Shown one piece after another: positions 43,501 through 53,070 of a stretch of DNA of 56,213 bases. Each line of letters starts with the position of its first letter. The first letter of the stretch is position 1. Position numbers and translations under genes: made by a program. This DNA comes from an uncultured Lachnospiraceae bacterium. Lineage in GTDB: Bacteria; Bacillota; Clostridia; Lachnospirales; Lachnospiraceae. The DNA lies in the NCBI GenBank assembly GCA_905236845.1, contig CAJOQM010000014.1, positions 1 to 56,213 of the forward strand, written 5' to 3'. The notes beneath the pieces are model-generated. The model worked only from the letters and a program-made list of their open reading frames with translations, ran no database searches and was not told the origin of the DNA.

Positions 43501-43829
43501 ACGAGCTTTCGGACAGATTCGGAAAGCCGCCTGAAAGCGTGGAGATACTGGTGCAGGCAGCCAGAGCAAAGGCGGCAGCACACGAGGTTTACATAACACG
43601 CATCACGGAAAACAGGGGTCGGACCAAAATGGAGCTTTATGAAAAAGCAAAGATAGACCTTAACGCTTTGATGGAGTTTCTGGGAGAATATCCAAACAGG
43701 CTTTATTTTAATCCCCAGCCAAAGCCCATGTATGATTATGTCTTCAAAAAAGACGCATCCGGTGCGAAAAAGCTAAGGGAGCTTACAGATCTTTTCGTGA
43801 AGATGAAGGAAAGGGTACTGATTGGTTAA
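40506..43829 (+). CDS. mfd: Transcription-repair coupling factor Mfd
   Basis: A 1107 aa translocase that displaces stalled RNA polymerase and recruits nucleotide excision repair. The order is: UvrB-like N-terminal half (about residues 1-350; SPGEYAVRGGIVDIWPL), RNA-polymerase-interacting domain (DYVVHENHGLGIYRGIEQI), then the RecG-like motor with Walker A GDVGFGKTEVA, motif II DEEQRFG, motif III LTATPIPRTL, and motif VI QLRGRVGRSDR. A TRG-like and autoinhibitory C-terminus follows. Length is slightly below E. coli's 1148. ATG overlaps the pth stop (ATGA). Confidence 0.97.
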   Translation: MIQRAFGATEEIPAVRQITDMLKTPQAVRVCGCIDAQKAHLCKLLSRDAASVIYICELENKAREAASAYRFFDDEALYYPARDFLFDSADLRGDEIGRQRATVYRALGESGRATVFTTPDALMDAVAARDDVTARVLRISVNQTIDPKELAEKLSDMGYIREYQANSPGEYAVRGGIVDIWPLTKDNPFRVEFFDDEIETIRAVDPESQRSKESVDLVVAYPYDKGKEGQQAAFLSYFDPENTIIFFDNPDRCFGRMREVVEEISDSISMRNESGEGSKPLKHFDEEQMKQQFVAFPRVLLCPADAPSADYPDAKGFSLTAISVPQYKNNFTNLIDDLKKYKVKKERVLLISASRSRAVRLSGEFMQEGLNSFFTEDLNHEIKPGEVMVSCGRIARGFSYPKVGFTLISDGDLYEKRKRKIRRHSYEGEKISSFSDLHTGDYVVHENHGLGIYRGIEQISVEGTVKDFLKIEYDKGGILYVLVTQLNVIQKYSGSQGARPRLSTLGGNAWKKTKSRVKESVDTIATELVELYAKRQQSKGFVYGKDTVWQKEFEECFPYDETGDQLRAIEAVKTDMESDKIMDRLLCGDVGFGKTEVAIRAAFKAVQDGKQVAYLVPTTILAQQHYNTFAERMKGYPVRVDLLCRFRTKSEQSHTVADLKKGAVDIVIGTHRLLSKDVEFKDLGLLVIDEEQRFGVSHKEKIKSLKENVDVLSLTATPIPRTLHMSLIGIRDMSVLEEPPSDRHSVQTFVTEYDKEIVREAISREMKRHGQVFYVYNKIETIERKAQQISELVPDARVAYAHGRMDERELEDIMYEFIMGHVDILVSTTIIETGLDISNVNTMIIEDADRMGLSQLYQLRGRVGRSDRLAYAFLMYRKDKVLKEVAEKRLGAIREFSALGSGIRIAMRDLEIRGAGNLLGKAQSGNMEAVGYDLYCKMLNEAVNSMKGIAKEEDYETAIDINVDAYIPDTYISDEFAKLDIYKRISLITDDDDVIQMEDELSDRFGKPPESVEILVQAARAKAAAHEVYITRITENRGRTKMELYEKAKIDLNALMEFLGEYPNRLYFNPQPKPMYDYVFKKDASGAKKLRELTDLFVKMKERVLIG

Positions 43830-43832
43830 ACA

Positions 43833-43860
43833 GGATAAGGGCAACCCGGTGCCCTTATCC
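43833..43860 (+). terminator. Stem-loop after mfd
   Basis: GGATAAGGGC (43833-43842) and GCCCTTATCC (43851-43860) form a perfect 10-bp stem 4 nt past the mfd stop. The following CGATAAATTAAAAGTTTT has no immediate U-run, so it may act with Rho or protect the 3' end instead of terminating on its own. Confidence 0.65.
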
Positions 43861-43880
43861 CGATAAATTAAAAGTTTTGC

Positions 43881-43909
43881 TTGCAACAAACACAGAAAAG
43901 GCATATAAT
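43881..43909 (+). promoter_or_regulatory. Promoter of the PrsA-like gene
   Basis: TTGCAA (43881-43886) and TATAAT (43904-43909) are 17 nt apart, placing transcription start near 43916 and a short leader before GGAGG at 43939-43943. Confidence 0.72.
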
Positions 43910-43953
43910 GTCGGGCGTATGTGACGACATTTTCTTTTGGAGGTTTTTTGAGA

Positions 43954-45231
43954 ATGATAAAATATATAAAGAAAGCTGCGGCTTTGGTATTGGCAAGCTG
44001 TATGCTTGTTACGGGAGCTGTCGGATGCGGCACGCCCGACGAAGAGACGGTTGCGGCTACCCTGGGAGACAGGGAGATTTCATACGGATTTTTGAATTTC
44101 TACACACAGCTTATGCAGGTGTATTATGATTCTTTCTATTCATATTATTATGGGGATGATTTCTGGTCAATGGATATGAGTGAATCCGGAGACGGCTCTG
44201 AAACTATGGAGAGCTCCACCCGGGAAGAAGTTCTTTCCGAGATAGAAAAGATGTACAGGCTCTATGACCATGCGGCGGATTATGGTCTTTCTCTTACGGA
44301 TGAGGAAGTTGCTTCCGCAGATGCGGCAGGCGAGCAGTTTATGGATGAAAATAACAAGGCTGCAATAAAGAAGATGACGGCTACGGCAGAGATTGTTGCG
44401 GAGTATCTCAAGGTTTCTACCCTTGCTTCCCGTGTGGAGGATGCTATCCTGGAAGAAGCCGAGATCACGGTTACCGAAGAGGATGCCGCAAGCAGGACAT
44501 TCAGCTATGTAGAGATAGACCTTAACAGCTCGTATGATTCTACCACCGGTGCAGAGATGGAATATACGGATGAGCAGATTGAAGCCCTTAAGGAGAGCGG
44601 CGATGCCTTCGATGCGGAAGCAAAGGAAGGCGCAGAGTCTGATGCTATGGTAAAAAAGCTTGCGGAGGAAGACGCTCTTGAAATCGCTGCGGCATCGGGG
44701 GATGCTTCCGGCGATGCATCGGGAGATGCAGTTGATGTAGAAGATCTTGACAGCTTTTCAGCTCTTGCAAATGATTACGGATATACCGTGAGCACATATT
44801 CATACAGTGCGACTACGGAAGACGATGAGGATCTTGATGATGCTGTGCTTGAGGCGGCGGATGCTTTGTCTGAAGGTGAGGTTTCCGATGTTATTTCTGT
44901 TTCTAATGATGACGGAGATTATCTTTACATAATACGTCTTGACAGTGAATATGACGAGGATGCCACGGCCGAGAAGCTTACGGAACTCGAAGAGGATCAA
45001 AGACAGGATCATTTCGACGAGGTATATGAAGGATTCCAGGAAGAAAGCGAATTTACTATAGTTGAATCCGTATGGAAGCAGGTATCTTTCAACGGGCTTT
45101 ATGAGACGAAGACCAATATAGAAGACGATACGACGGACACAACGGATACATCGGGAGACGCTTCCGGTGACGCATCGGGAGACGCAAGCGGCGACGCTTC
45201 ATCGGATGTGGTGATTGAATCGGCCGAATAG
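43954..45231 (+). CDS. PrsA/SurA-like foldase lipoprotein
   Basis: A 425 aa secreted lipoprotein. Its signal peptide ends in the lipobox-like GAVGC (Cys25), so it would be lipid-anchored outside the membrane. The N-terminal region resembles SurA_N/PrsA chaperone helices (FLNFYTQLMQVYYDSFYS). After an Asp/Glu-rich middle, residues about 265-335 (ALSEGEVSDVISVSNDDGDYLYIIRL) resemble the end of a parvulin domain, but the usual catalytic His and Cys positions are not evident, so isomerase activity is doubtful. (Ser-Gly-Asp-Ala) repeats occur inside and at the C-terminus. Two starts compete: ATG 43954 (10 nt from GGAGG) and TTG 43948. Confidence 0.75.
   Translation: MIKYIKKAAALVLASCMLVTGAVGCGTPDEETVAATLGDREISYGFLNFYTQLMQVYYDSFYSYYYGDDFWSMDMSESGDGSETMESSTREEVLSEIEKMYRLYDHAADYGLSLTDEEVASADAAGEQFMDENNKAAIKKMTATAEIVAEYLKVSTLASRVEDAILEEAEITVTEEDAASRTFSYVEIDLNSSYDSTTGAEMEYTDEQIEALKESGDAFDAEAKEGAESDAMVKKLAEEDALEIAAASGDASGDASGDAVDVEDLDSFSALANDYGYTVSTYSYSATTEDDEDLDDAVLEAADALSEGEVSDVISVSNDDGDYLYIIRLDSEYDEDATAEKLTELEEDQRQDHFDEVYEGFQEESEFTIVESVWKQVSFNGLYETKTNIEDDTTDTTDTSGDASGDASGDASGDASSDVVIESAE
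44692..44730 (+). repeat. Internal Ala-Ser-Gly-Asp repeat
   Basis: Thirteen codons encode ASGDASGDASGDA in the middle of the PrsA-like protein. Codons vary between the units, so selection acts on the peptide and not on recent DNA slippage. Confidence 0.85.
45151..45198 (+). repeat. C-terminal Ser-Gly-Asp-Ala repeat
   Basis: Sixteen codons give four SGDA units near the C-terminus of the same protein, preceded by TTDTTDT. Again synonymous codons differ between units. The second tract matches the internal one in peptide but not base for base. Confidence 0.85.
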
Positions 45232-45251
45232 AATACAACAAAAATAATTAG

Positions 45252-45283
45252 CCCGGCAGTGTAGAAGCTGCCGGGTTTTTCTT
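45252..45283. terminator. Terminator between convergent genes
   Basis: CCCGGCAG (45252-45259) pairs with CTGCCGGG (45268-45275) followed by TTTTTCTT on the + strand. A/T-rich sequence on the other side (AAAATAATTA) gives a usable tail on the minus strand too. Confidence 0.9.
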
Positions 45284-46232
45284 ACGGAACCTGAAGCCCC
45301 GATAAATATGAATAACTTTTTTCTATGGAGTCGGGCACGTCTTTGTCTTTTGAAAAATCCGCTCCTTCCGTTATTATCCTTTCGGGATATGAAAGCATTT
45401 GCCCGTATATTTCAAAAGCGTTATCTCTTAAATCATAAAAGGATTCTGTCCTTGAAATTTCTTTTTTCCAGGGATTCTTCCATATGTCATGCTGCATATT
45501 GCACGGGTCTTTGTGATAAAATCCGTGTTCACATTCTATCATTCCCGACATCCAGTTATATCCAAGCACGCCGTCTTCGGCTTTTCTTAGGAGCGTTCTT
45601 TTTATGCCCCTGGGGTCTTTTAAAAGGTCCGTCATTTTCTGTATGGATTTGATAGCGCCGGCAACGCTCCTTTCACTTACGCGGCATCGCAGCCCATATG
45701 TTTTATTATACGTCTTTGACAAAAGAGGGCAAATAACTCTGGCTTCAGCGGATGAAATGTCGATGACGCTTCGTTTGGAAAATTCCGAAGGATGCATGCT
45801 GCGCTCCATCATCAGGTAATGCGCATCTATATCAGTCTCAAGGCTGCAATGTCTTCCGAAATACCGATTGTCGGTTATGCCGTCGTAAGCAGTGCGGGCA
45901 TAGACGAAAGGATGACAGGTCATATCCAGGGCGTAGTGCCCCAGAAATCCCGCCATATACGCAGCAGCGCATTCCCTTTGGTCGATATCCGTATGGTAAG
46001 CTGCGATTTGCGCCATATTTTTCAGGAATTTCCCTGTCTTCTTTTCGTGAGCAATCTCTCCGGGTTTGTGCGGAAATACAGCTGTTTTCATATAAAAGAA
46101 AAATATATCCGGTCCCTGCATTCCCAGGTTATAGCTGAAATTATATTTGCGCACGGCATCTTTCAGTGAGCCTTCTTTCATGTTGGCCAGGGCACTTTGA
46201 CCAAAGAGATAATGTGATGTAAATCCGGGCAT
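45282..46232 (-). CDS. Zinc-dependent phospholipase C-like protein
   Basis: A 316 aa protein of the Zn_dep_PLPC (PF00882) superfamily. Zinc-ligand-like residues appear as the His in GFTSHYLFG, AAYHTDIDQRE, GHYALDMTCHPFVY and HCSLETDIDAH. No signal peptide is seen when started at ATG 46232, which is set by GGAGG in TTGGAGGAAAAA; an in-frame start at 46307 lacks one. The family contains secreted toxins but also many cytoplasmic uncharacterised Firmicute proteins, and the lack of an export signal points to the latter. It has its own unit between two terminated operons. Confidence 0.78.
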   Translation of the reverse strand: MPGFTSHYLFGQSALANMKEGSLKDAVRKYNFSYNLGMQGPDIFFFYMKTAVFPHKPGEIAHEKKTGKFLKNMAQIAAYHTDIDQRECAAAYMAGFLGHYALDMTCHPFVYARTAYDGITDNRYFGRHCSLETDIDAHYLMMERSMHPSEFSKRSVIDISSAEARVICPLLSKTYNKTYGLRCRVSERSVAGAIKSIQKMTDLLKDPRGIKRTLLRKAEDGVLGYNWMSGMIECEHGFYHKDPCNMQHDIWKNPWKKEISRTESFYDLRDNAFEIYGQMLSYPERIITEGADFSKDKDVPDSIEKSYSYLSGLQVP

Positions 46233-46375
46233 TTTTCCTCCAAATATATTCTCGAATTTAAGCTCCGGCACGCCGATAGCCGTACCATCCGGTACGGAAG
46301 ATTTCACAGCGGCCGCTGAACTCTTAATAGTATATCACAAGTTATATAAAAAGTTTGTTAAATATTTGTTTTTGT

Positions 46376-46404
46376 TTGAATATTGTGAAAATCTGTGTTA
46401 TGAT
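46376..46404 (+). promoter_or_regulatory. Promoter of the V-type ATPase operon
   Basis: TTGAAT (46376-46381) and TATGAT (46399-46404) are separated by 17 nt; TG at 46396-46397 makes an extended -10. Transcription would begin near 46411. The 236-nt intergenic region is A/T rich; I could not find a convincing promoter for the divergent minus-strand gene. Confidence 0.75.
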
Positions 46405-46468
46405 GGTCAGGTATATTTGCGTTTAGAAAAAAGTACAAAATATACAAGACAAGTGAGGTGATGAATGA

Positions 46469-46777
46469 GTGGTAGCTGAAACGATGTCGAGAGTGAGAGA
46501 GGCTGAAAAGAAAGCCGAAACCATTATTTCCGATGCGAAGGAACAGGCGCAGCAGATAGTGGCAAAGGCTGCGGAAGATGCCCGCTCACTCGAAGAGGAG
46601 ACATTAAAGAAAGCCAAGGCCGATGCCGGAGCAAAGACCGGCGAGTCTGATGAAAAGGCGAAGGAATATGTTTCCTCAGAAGTGGAGAAAGCAAAGTCCG
46701 ATACGCAGAAGATGCGTGAAGATGCGCTTTCAAAGAAGGACGAGGCTATTGACCTTGTCATCAGCAAGTTAGTCTAG
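46469..46777 (+). CDS. V-type ATPase peripheral-stalk subunit G/H
   Basis: A 102 aa, almost wholly alpha-helical, Ala/Glu/Lys-rich protein that forms the peripheral stalk with subunit E. The heptad-like pattern REAEKKAETIISDAKEQAQQ and its first place in the operon identify it; sequence alone would be ambiguous because such stalks are low-complexity. The start is GTG 46469, set by GAGGTGAT eight nt upstream; the two nearby ATGs run into stops within five codons. Confidence 0.83.
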   Translation: MVAETMSRVREAEKKAETIISDAKEQAQQIVAKAAEDARSLEEETLKKAKADAGAKTGESDEKAKEYVSSEVEKAKSDTQKMREDALSKKDEAIDLVISKLV

Positions 46778-46831
46778 CATCCCGTTGCCGGACAGCTTGC
46801 AAAAAATTTACAGAAAAGGAGGAATATGTAT

Positions 46832-48841
46832 ATGGCAGTCATGCAGATGCAAAAATTCAGTATCTGTGCGCTTAAAAAGGACAGGAATGCCATATTGAAG
46901 ACGCTTCAGAAGACGGGAGCCGCCGAGATATCCAAGGGGCTTCCCGAAGATGAGGTATTTGTCAGAGAAGATGCTTCTTCGCAGCGGTCTGTCTACGAAA
47001 AGGCCGCCTTGTCTGCGGATCAGGCCATAGCGGTTCTTGATGAATATGTTCCCGCAAAGAGTTCCATGTTTGCCGGAAAAGATCTTGTTATGCGGAGTGA
47101 ATATGACCGCATCAAAGATACCCAGGATGAATTGTCTGAGAAAGCGAGAGCCATAACGGCGTTGAGCAAGCGTATTGCCGAAGATCACGCCGAAAGTCTG
47201 AAGCTTGATGCCCAGATAGAATCTCTTGTTCCCTGGCTTGGTCTGGATGTGCCCCTTAATACCGAAGGTACGCTCAAAACGGCGCTTCTTGTGGGAGCTG
47301 TTCCCGAGGAAGTGTCCATGGAAGGTATTTACGCGGCTATTGCCGAAGGCGCTCCCGAGAGCAATGCGGATGTAAATATTCTTTCGGCAGATAAGAACCA
47401 GACTTGTATCAGTGTTCTTACGCTGAAATCCACAGAGAAAGAAGTGGAGGACGCATTAAGGGCAAAGGGATTTGCCAGAATATCTTTGGTATCTCATCTG
47501 ACAGCACAGCAGCAGACCGAAAGCTGCCGCAAAAAGCAGGAAGAGCTTGAAGCTGATGTCCAAAAGGCCATTGAAGAAATCAAAGGTTATGCGGGATATC
47601 GGGATGATATCAAGATTCTTTCCGACTATTATACCATGCGTGCGGCGAGGTACGATGTGCTTGGCAGTCTTCTGCAGTCAAAATCCACCGTTGTTATAGA
47701 GGGGTATATTCCCGCATCCGACTGCGGTGTGGTAAAGAATCTTCTGGAGCAGCAATATGACATATTATTTGAGCACGCAGATGTGCCCGAAGATGAGGAT
47801 ATGCCTGTTAAGCTGAGCAACAACGCATTTTCCGCAAACTTCGAGGGCGTAGTGAGCGATTATTCGCTGCCGTCGAGAAAAGAAATCGATCCTACGACGA
47901 TTATGTCGTTTTTCTATGTGTTCCTGTTTGGTATGATGCTCTCTGATGCTGCATACGGAGCGATTATGACTATAGTTTGCTTTGCAGCTATCGCAAAGTT
48001 CCCCAGGATGGCACCCAGTCTTAAGCGGATGATGAAGCTCTTTGGCTTCTGCGGTATTTCTACTATTGTCTGGGGTGTGCTTTTCGGAGGATATTTCGGA
48101 GATCTCATACAGACCATAGGACGTGTATGGATGGGCAACGAAAATGCCGCAGACTGGAATTTCGCATTGTGGTTCCAGCCTTTGGACGATCCCATGCGGC
48201 TTCTGCTTTTCTGTATGGTAGTGGGCGTTATTCATCTTTTCACCGGTCTTGCGCTCAAAGGATATTTGCTCCTTCGGAATAAGGATATTGCGGGATTTTT
48301 CGGCGATGTGGTCTTTTGGTATTGCTTCCTTATAGGATTGATCCTTATGCTGATACCTTCCACTATCTTTGCCGGTATAGCAGGTCAGCAGATAGTTTTT
48401 TCTGACGGATTGGTAAAATTCTCACACATACTTACCATAGTAGGTCTTGTGGGCATTATCCTTATGGGAGACAGGAGCAGCAAGAACCCGATTCTTCGCG
48501 TGGGTCTCGGTCTTTATGCGGTATACGGAGTCACCAGCTGGCTTTCCGATGTATTGTCATACTCGAGACTTCTTGCGCTTGGACTTGCAACCGGCGTTAT
48601 TGCGCAGGTGTTTAACCAGATTGGATCCATGTTCGGAAGCGGCATAATAGGCACCATTCTTTTTATTATTATATTTGCCGTAGGCACTTTCCTTAATATG
48701 GCAATCAATATATTGGGCGCATATGTCCATACAAACAGGCTCCAGTATGTGGAGTTCTTCAACAAATTCTATGAAGGCGGTGGACGGCCGTTTAATCCGT
48801 TCGTAGCAAAAACAAAATACGTAGATATAAAGGAGGATTAA
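46832..48841 (+). CDS. V-type ATPase subunit I (a subunit)
   Basis: The 669 aa membrane subunit that forms the ion half-channels against the c-ring. An N-terminal cytoplasmic arm with coiled coils (about residues 1-320) is followed by 7-8 membrane segments starting at TTIMSFFYVFLFGMMLSDA. The essential Arg lies in a helix near SYSRLLALGLATGVIAQVFN, as in V/A-type a subunits. I choose ATG 46832 with AAAGGAGG 9 nt upstream; ATG 46826 is only 3 nt from it. The next gene starts 3 nt after the stop. Confidence 0.92.
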   Translation: MAVMQMQKFSICALKKDRNAILKTLQKTGAAEISKGLPEDEVFVREDASSQRSVYEKAALSADQAIAVLDEYVPAKSSMFAGKDLVMRSEYDRIKDTQDELSEKARAITALSKRIAEDHAESLKLDAQIESLVPWLGLDVPLNTEGTLKTALLVGAVPEEVSMEGIYAAIAEGAPESNADVNILSADKNQTCISVLTLKSTEKEVEDALRAKGFARISLVSHLTAQQQTESCRKKQEELEADVQKAIEEIKGYAGYRDDIKILSDYYTMRAARYDVLGSLLQSKSTVVIEGYIPASDCGVVKNLLEQQYDILFEHADVPEDEDMPVKLSNNAFSANFEGVVSDYSLPSRKEIDPTTIMSFFYVFLFGMMLSDAAYGAIMTIVCFAAIAKFPRMAPSLKRMMKLFGFCGISTIVWGVLFGGYFGDLIQTIGRVWMGNENAADWNFALWFQPLDDPMRLLLFCMVVGVIHLFTGLALKGYLLLRNKDIAGFFGDVVFWYCFLIGLILMLIPSTIFAGIAGQQIVFSDGLVKFSHILTIVGLVGIILMGDRSSKNPILRVGLGLYAVYGVTSWLSDVLSYSRLLALGLATGVIAQVFNQIGSMFGSGIIGTILFIIIFAVGTFLNMAINILGAYVHTNRLQYVEFFNKFYEGGGRPFNPFVAKTKYVDIKED

Positions 48842-49321
<480 letters not shown>

Positions 49322-49363
49322 GAGGCGGCTTGAGAGTTTGGAAGGAATATTAAGGAGGATAAC

Positions 49364-49960
49364 ATGGCAGGATTAGATAAGATCATAGATGAGATCTTAA
49401 GCGAGGCTCAGGCCGAGGCTGACAAAACCACTGATGCGGCAAAGAAAGAAGCCGACAGGATAAAGGCCGAAGCCCAGGCAAAAGCCAGAGCCGAAAGCGA
49501 CAAGATCGCGAGCAAAGCGGCGAGCGACCAGAAAACCATTGACGAACGCGCCAAATCTTCCGCAGATATGCAGAAACGCCAGGCTGTCCTTATCGCAAAG
49601 CAGGATGTGATAAACGAGATAATAGATTCGGCATACGAAAAGGTCGTAAACGCCGACATCGACACATATTTTGCTTTTATGGAAAAAATGCTCAAGGCAT
49701 ATGTTCAACCCAAGGAAGGCAAGATAGTACTTACCGAGAAAGACAAGGGTCGCATGCCTGCGGGATTTTCACAGAAAGTATCACAGATAGCTTCGGAAAA
49801 AGGCGGAAGTCTTTCCCTTTCCGATGAAAGCAGAAAGATAGACGGCGGATTCATTCTCGTATATGGCGGTATTGAGGAGAATTGCTCCATAAGAGCCATT
49901 TTTGATGAGAAGCGAGAGGAATTGGTAGATGCGGTGAACTCCGTGGTATTCCCGGAGTGA
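49364..49960 (+). CDS. V-type ATPase subunit E
   Basis: A 198 aa peripheral-stalk protein. The N-terminal half is a long Ala/Lys/Glu helix (DKIIDEILSEAQAEADK) pairing with subunit G/H. The C-terminal globular half (SDESRKIDGGFILVYGGIEE, then NCSIRAIFDEKREEL) contacts the A3B3 head and matches the family. Start ATG follows AAGGAGG. Identity is supported by position between K and C. Confidence 0.9.
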   Translation: MAGLDKIIDEILSEAQAEADKTTDAAKKEADRIKAEAQAKARAESDKIASKAASDQKTIDERAKSSADMQKRQAVLIAKQDVINEIIDSAYEKVVNADIDTYFAFMEKMLKAYVQPKEGKIVLTEKDKGRMPAGFSQKVSQIASEKGGSLSLSDESRKIDGGFILVYGGIEENCSIRAIFDEKREELVDAVNSVVFPE

Positions 49961-49987
49961 GCGGCGACGGTATAAGGAGGAGATTCT

Positions 49988-50959
49988 ATGTCTGATTTAG
50001 AATACACTTATGCGGTCGCAAGAATACGAGCGCTGGAGCCTTCATTGTTTACTTCGCAGACTATGGAGCAGCTCCTTGCATGCGATTCGTATGACGCAGC
50101 GCTGAAGTTCCTGTCCGAAAAGGGCTGGGGTGACAGCGAAACAGAAGGTGATGCGGATGCGGTGCTTTCCCTTGAGCGAGAAAGAGCCTGGGAAGTGGTA
50201 AGAGACCTGGTAAAGGATATGTCGGTATTCGACGTAATGAATTATTCGGATCTCTATCACAACCTCAAGGCGGCTATCAAGGAGACAGGCGTCGAATCCG
50301 GTAATGCCCGGGTATTCTATAAGGATACGGATATTTCCGGAGAGCGCATGGTGGAAATAGTCCGGGAGAAGGATTGGTTTTCACTCCCTGCGCATATGCA
50401 GGAGGCGGCAAGAGAAGCTACGGAGACATTTATCAGCACCCAGGACGGGCAGCTGTGCGATGTGATTGTAGACAGGGCTGCACTCGATGCAATATATGCG
50501 GCGGGACAGGCCTCCAAAGCGGAAATCATTCGTTCCTATGCCGAATCGACGGTGGCGGTGGCAGATATTAAAATTGCCGTGCGCGCCCAGAAGACCGGCA
50601 AGTCCCTCGACTTTATAAAGAGGGCATTGTCTCCGTGCAAATCACTTTCGGCAGATGCGTTGGCTCAGGCCGCAGTGTCGGGGGAAGACGCCATCATCTC
50701 ATATCTGGAGCAGACAGGGTACTCGGCGGGAGCAGCGGCTCTTTCCGAATCCGGTTCGGCCTTTGAGAGATGGTGTGACGATATGATCATAGAGACCATT
50801 CGTCCCCAGAAGTATAATGCATTTTCCATAGGTCCCGTAGTAGCATATGTGCTGGCCAGGGAAAACGAAATAAAAACGGTGAGGATCATATTAACGGGCA
50901 AGCTTAACGGGCTTGCGGATGACTCCATCCGGGAAAGGATAAGGGAAACGTATGTATAA
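49988..50959 (+). CDS. V-type ATPase subunit C
   Basis: A 323 aa helical funnel that links the rotor shaft (D/F) to the c-ring, equivalent to eukaryotic subunit d. It starts LEYTYAVARIRALEPSL, typical of the family, and contains repeated helical blocks around YSDLYHNLKAAIKE and SLDFIKRALSPC, ending VVAYVLARENEIKTVRIIL, a well-conserved stretch. Shine-Dalgarno AAGGAGGAGA is strong. The last 8 nt overlap the start of subunit F. Confidence 0.9.
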   Translation: MSDLEYTYAVARIRALEPSLFTSQTMEQLLACDSYDAALKFLSEKGWGDSETEGDADAVLSLERERAWEVVRDLVKDMSVFDVMNYSDLYHNLKAAIKETGVESGNARVFYKDTDISGERMVEIVREKDWFSLPAHMQEAAREATETFISTQDGQLCDVIVDRAALDAIYAAGQASKAEIIRSYAESTVAVADIKIAVRAQKTGKSLDFIKRALSPCKSLSADALAQAAVSGEDAIISYLEQTGYSAGAAALSESGSAFERWCDDMIIETIRPQKYNAFSIGPVVAYVLARENEIKTVRIILTGKLNGLADDSIRERIRETYV

Positions 50960-51275
50960 AGCGGCAGCTCTCGGGGAATACGACAGCATTTACGGCTTTG
51001 CTACGATAGGTCTTGAGACTTTTCCCGTTTCTGACCCCGAGGAGGCGGGCAAGACCTTGGACCACCTTGCCGAGGCGGAGTATGCAGTGGTTTACATAAC
51101 TGAATCCGTGGCATCCAAGATCCAGAACACCATAGACAAGTACAAAGAAAGCGTGCTGCCTGCGGTAATCCTTATTCCGGGCGTATCCGGCAATACGGGG
51201 GCAGGTATTCAGGGCGTAAAGAAATCCGTGGAACAGGCAATCGGCTCCGATATCCTGTTCGGCGGTACAAATTAG
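50952..51275 (+). CDS. V-type ATPase subunit F
   Basis: A 107 aa Rossmann-like central-stalk subunit. The segment [21 protein letters not shown] followed by [18 protein letters not shown] and VILIPGVSG is typical. The start overlaps the end of subunit C by 8 nt (ATGTATAA), so the 1:1 subunits C and F are translationally coupled. It binds subunit D in the rotor. Confidence 0.92.
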   Translation: MYKAAALGEYDSIYGFATIGLETFPVSDPEEAGKTLDHLAEAEYAVVYITESVASKIQNTIDKYKESVLPAVILIPGVSGNTGAGIQGVKKSVEQAIGSDILFGGTN

Positions 51276-51297
51276 AAAGGAAGGTGGGTATATACAC

Positions 51298-53070
51298 ATG
51301 GCAAGTGTTGGTTCTATCCTAAAGATATCAGGCCCGCTGGTTATTGCCGAAGGCATGCGTGATGCGAACATGTATGACGTGGTTCGCGTAAGCAAGCAGA
51401 GGCTGATCGGTGAGGTCATCGAGATGCATGGCGATCAGGCTTCCGTTCAGGTTTACGAGGAGACGGCAGGCCTTAAGCCCGGCGAGCCCGTGGAATCTAC
51501 CGAGGCTCCCCTTTCAGTGGAGCTGGGACCCGGTCTTATTCAGAGTATCTATGACGGTATTCAGAGACCTCTTGACGCCATCATGGAAAAGACTCAGTCA
51601 AATTCTCTTGCGCGAGGCGTAGAAGTTCCCGCATTGAAGAGGGAGCTGAAATGGAACTTTGTTCCTTCCGCTTCCGTAGGCGACAGCGTTGAAGGCGGAG
51701 ATATCATCGGTTCCGTACAGGAGACTGAGTCCGTTAATCACAAGATAATGGTTCCCAACGGAATAAAGGGCACTATCAAGGACATCAAGTCCGGTGAGTT
51801 CACCGTTGAGGAAACGGTTTACACCATCTCTACCGAGGAGGGTGACAAGGACTTTACTCTTATGCAGAAATGGCCGGTTCGTGTGGGTCGTCCCTATAAG
51901 AGAAAGATTCCTCCCAAGACCCCTCTGGTAACGGGACAGCGTGTAGTAGATATGTTCTTCCCCATAGCCCGAGGCGGTACGGCAGCCGTTCCCGGACCTT
52001 TCGGATCGGGTAAGACGGTTATCCAGCACCAGCTTGCAAAGTGGGCAGAGGCAGATATCGTAGTTTACATCGGCTGCGGCGAGCGCGGTAACGAGATGAC
52101 CGACGTTCTGAACGAGTTCCCCGAGCTGGTTGACCCGAAGACAGGGCGCTCCCTTATGGAGAGAACGGTTCTTATAGCAAATACATCCGATATGCCCGTT
52201 GCGGCTCGAGAGGCATCTATCTATACAGGTATAACGATTGCCGAGTATTTCCGCGACATGGGCTATTCCGTGGCTCTTATGGCAGACTCCACATCACGTT
52301 GGGCCGAGGCACTTCGAGAGATGTCCGGTCGTCTTCAGGAGATGCCCGGTGAGGAAGGTTACCCCGCATATTTAGGTTCTCGCCTTGCGCAGTTCTACGA
52401 GCGCGCAGGACAGGTGGTTACCCTGGGTTCAGAGGGAAGGACCGGTACACTTTCCGTTATCGGTGCGGTTTCACCTCCAGGTGGTGATATTTCGGAGCCC
52501 GTATCCCAGTCCACCCTGCGTATCGTTAAGGTGTTCTGGAGTCTGGATTCAGACCTTGCATACAGGCGTCACTTCCCGGCTATTAACTGGCTGAACAGTT
52601 ACTCGCTGTATCTGGATGATCTGGGCAAGTGGTTTGATGAAAACGTATCAGAGGACTGGATGAGCGGCCGTCAGAAGATGATGAACCTGCTCCAGGATGA
52701 GGAGAGTCTTAACGAAATCGTACAGATGGTAGGTATGGATGCTCTTTCACCCGGAGACAGGCTGAAGATGGAAGCTGCCAGGTCTATCCGAGAGGATTTC
52801 CTGAACCAGAACTCCTTCCACGAAGTAGATACATATTCTTCTCTTCGCAAGATGTACCTCATGATGAAGCTGGTTCTTTCATACTATGACAAGTCTGTGG
52901 AAGCTCTGGGCAACGGCGCTTCACTTGACGGACTTATCGACATGGAAGTGCGCGAGCGCATCGGTCGATACAAGTACACCGAAGAGGCGAATATAGAAGA
53001 GCAGTACAAGACTGTTGAAAAGGAACTTGATAATGAGATTGCCGAAGTATTAAGGAAGGGGGACGCATAA
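51298..53070 (+). CDS. atpA: V-type ATPase catalytic subunit A
   Basis: The 590 aa catalytic subunit. Walker A is GPFGSGKT (near residue 232), preceded by the non-homologous insert region typical of V/A-type A subunits; [11 protein letters not shown] holds the catalytic Glu, and [20 protein letters not shown] is Walker [13 protein letters not shown] follows. The C-terminal helical domain ends [11 protein letters not shown]. The stop is immediately followed by the ATG of subunit B, consistent with 3:3 stoichiometry. Shine-Dalgarno AAAGGAAGG. Confidence 0.96.
   Translation: MASVGSILKISGPLVIAEGMRDANMYDVVRVSKQRLIGEVIEMHGDQASVQVYEETAGLKPGEPVESTEAPLSVELGPGLIQSIYDGIQRPLDAIMEKTQSNSLARGVEVPALKRELKWNFVPSASVGDSVEGGDIIGSVQETESVNHKIMVPNGIKGTIKDIKSGEFTVEETVYTISTEEGDKDFTLMQKWPVRVGRPYKRKIPPKTPLVTGQRVVDMFFPIARGGTAAVPGPFGSGKTVIQHQLAKWAEADIVVYIGCGERGNEMTDVLNEFPELVDPKTGRSLMERTVLIANTSDMPVAAREASIYTGITIAEYFRDMGYSVALMADSTSRWAEALREMSGRLQEMPGEEGYPAYLGSRLAQFYERAGQVVTLGSEGRTGTLSVIGAVSPPGGDISEPVSQSTLRIVKVFWSLDSDLAYRRHFPAINWLNSYSLYLDDLGKWFDENVSEDWMSGRQKMMNLLQDEESLNEIVQMVGMDALSPGDRLKMEAARSIREDFLNQNSFHEVDTYSSLRKMYLMMKLVLSYYDKSVEALGNGASLDGLIDMEVRERIGRYKYTEEANIEEQYKTVEKELDNEIAEVLRKGDA

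Noticed and set aside
44692..45198. Recent microsatellite expansion
   Set aside because: The repeat units use different synonymous codons, so they are not fresh DNA slippage products.
45282..46232. Secreted phospholipase toxin
   Set aside because: No signal peptide is present from the start set by the Shine-Dalgarno, and there are no virulence neighbours.
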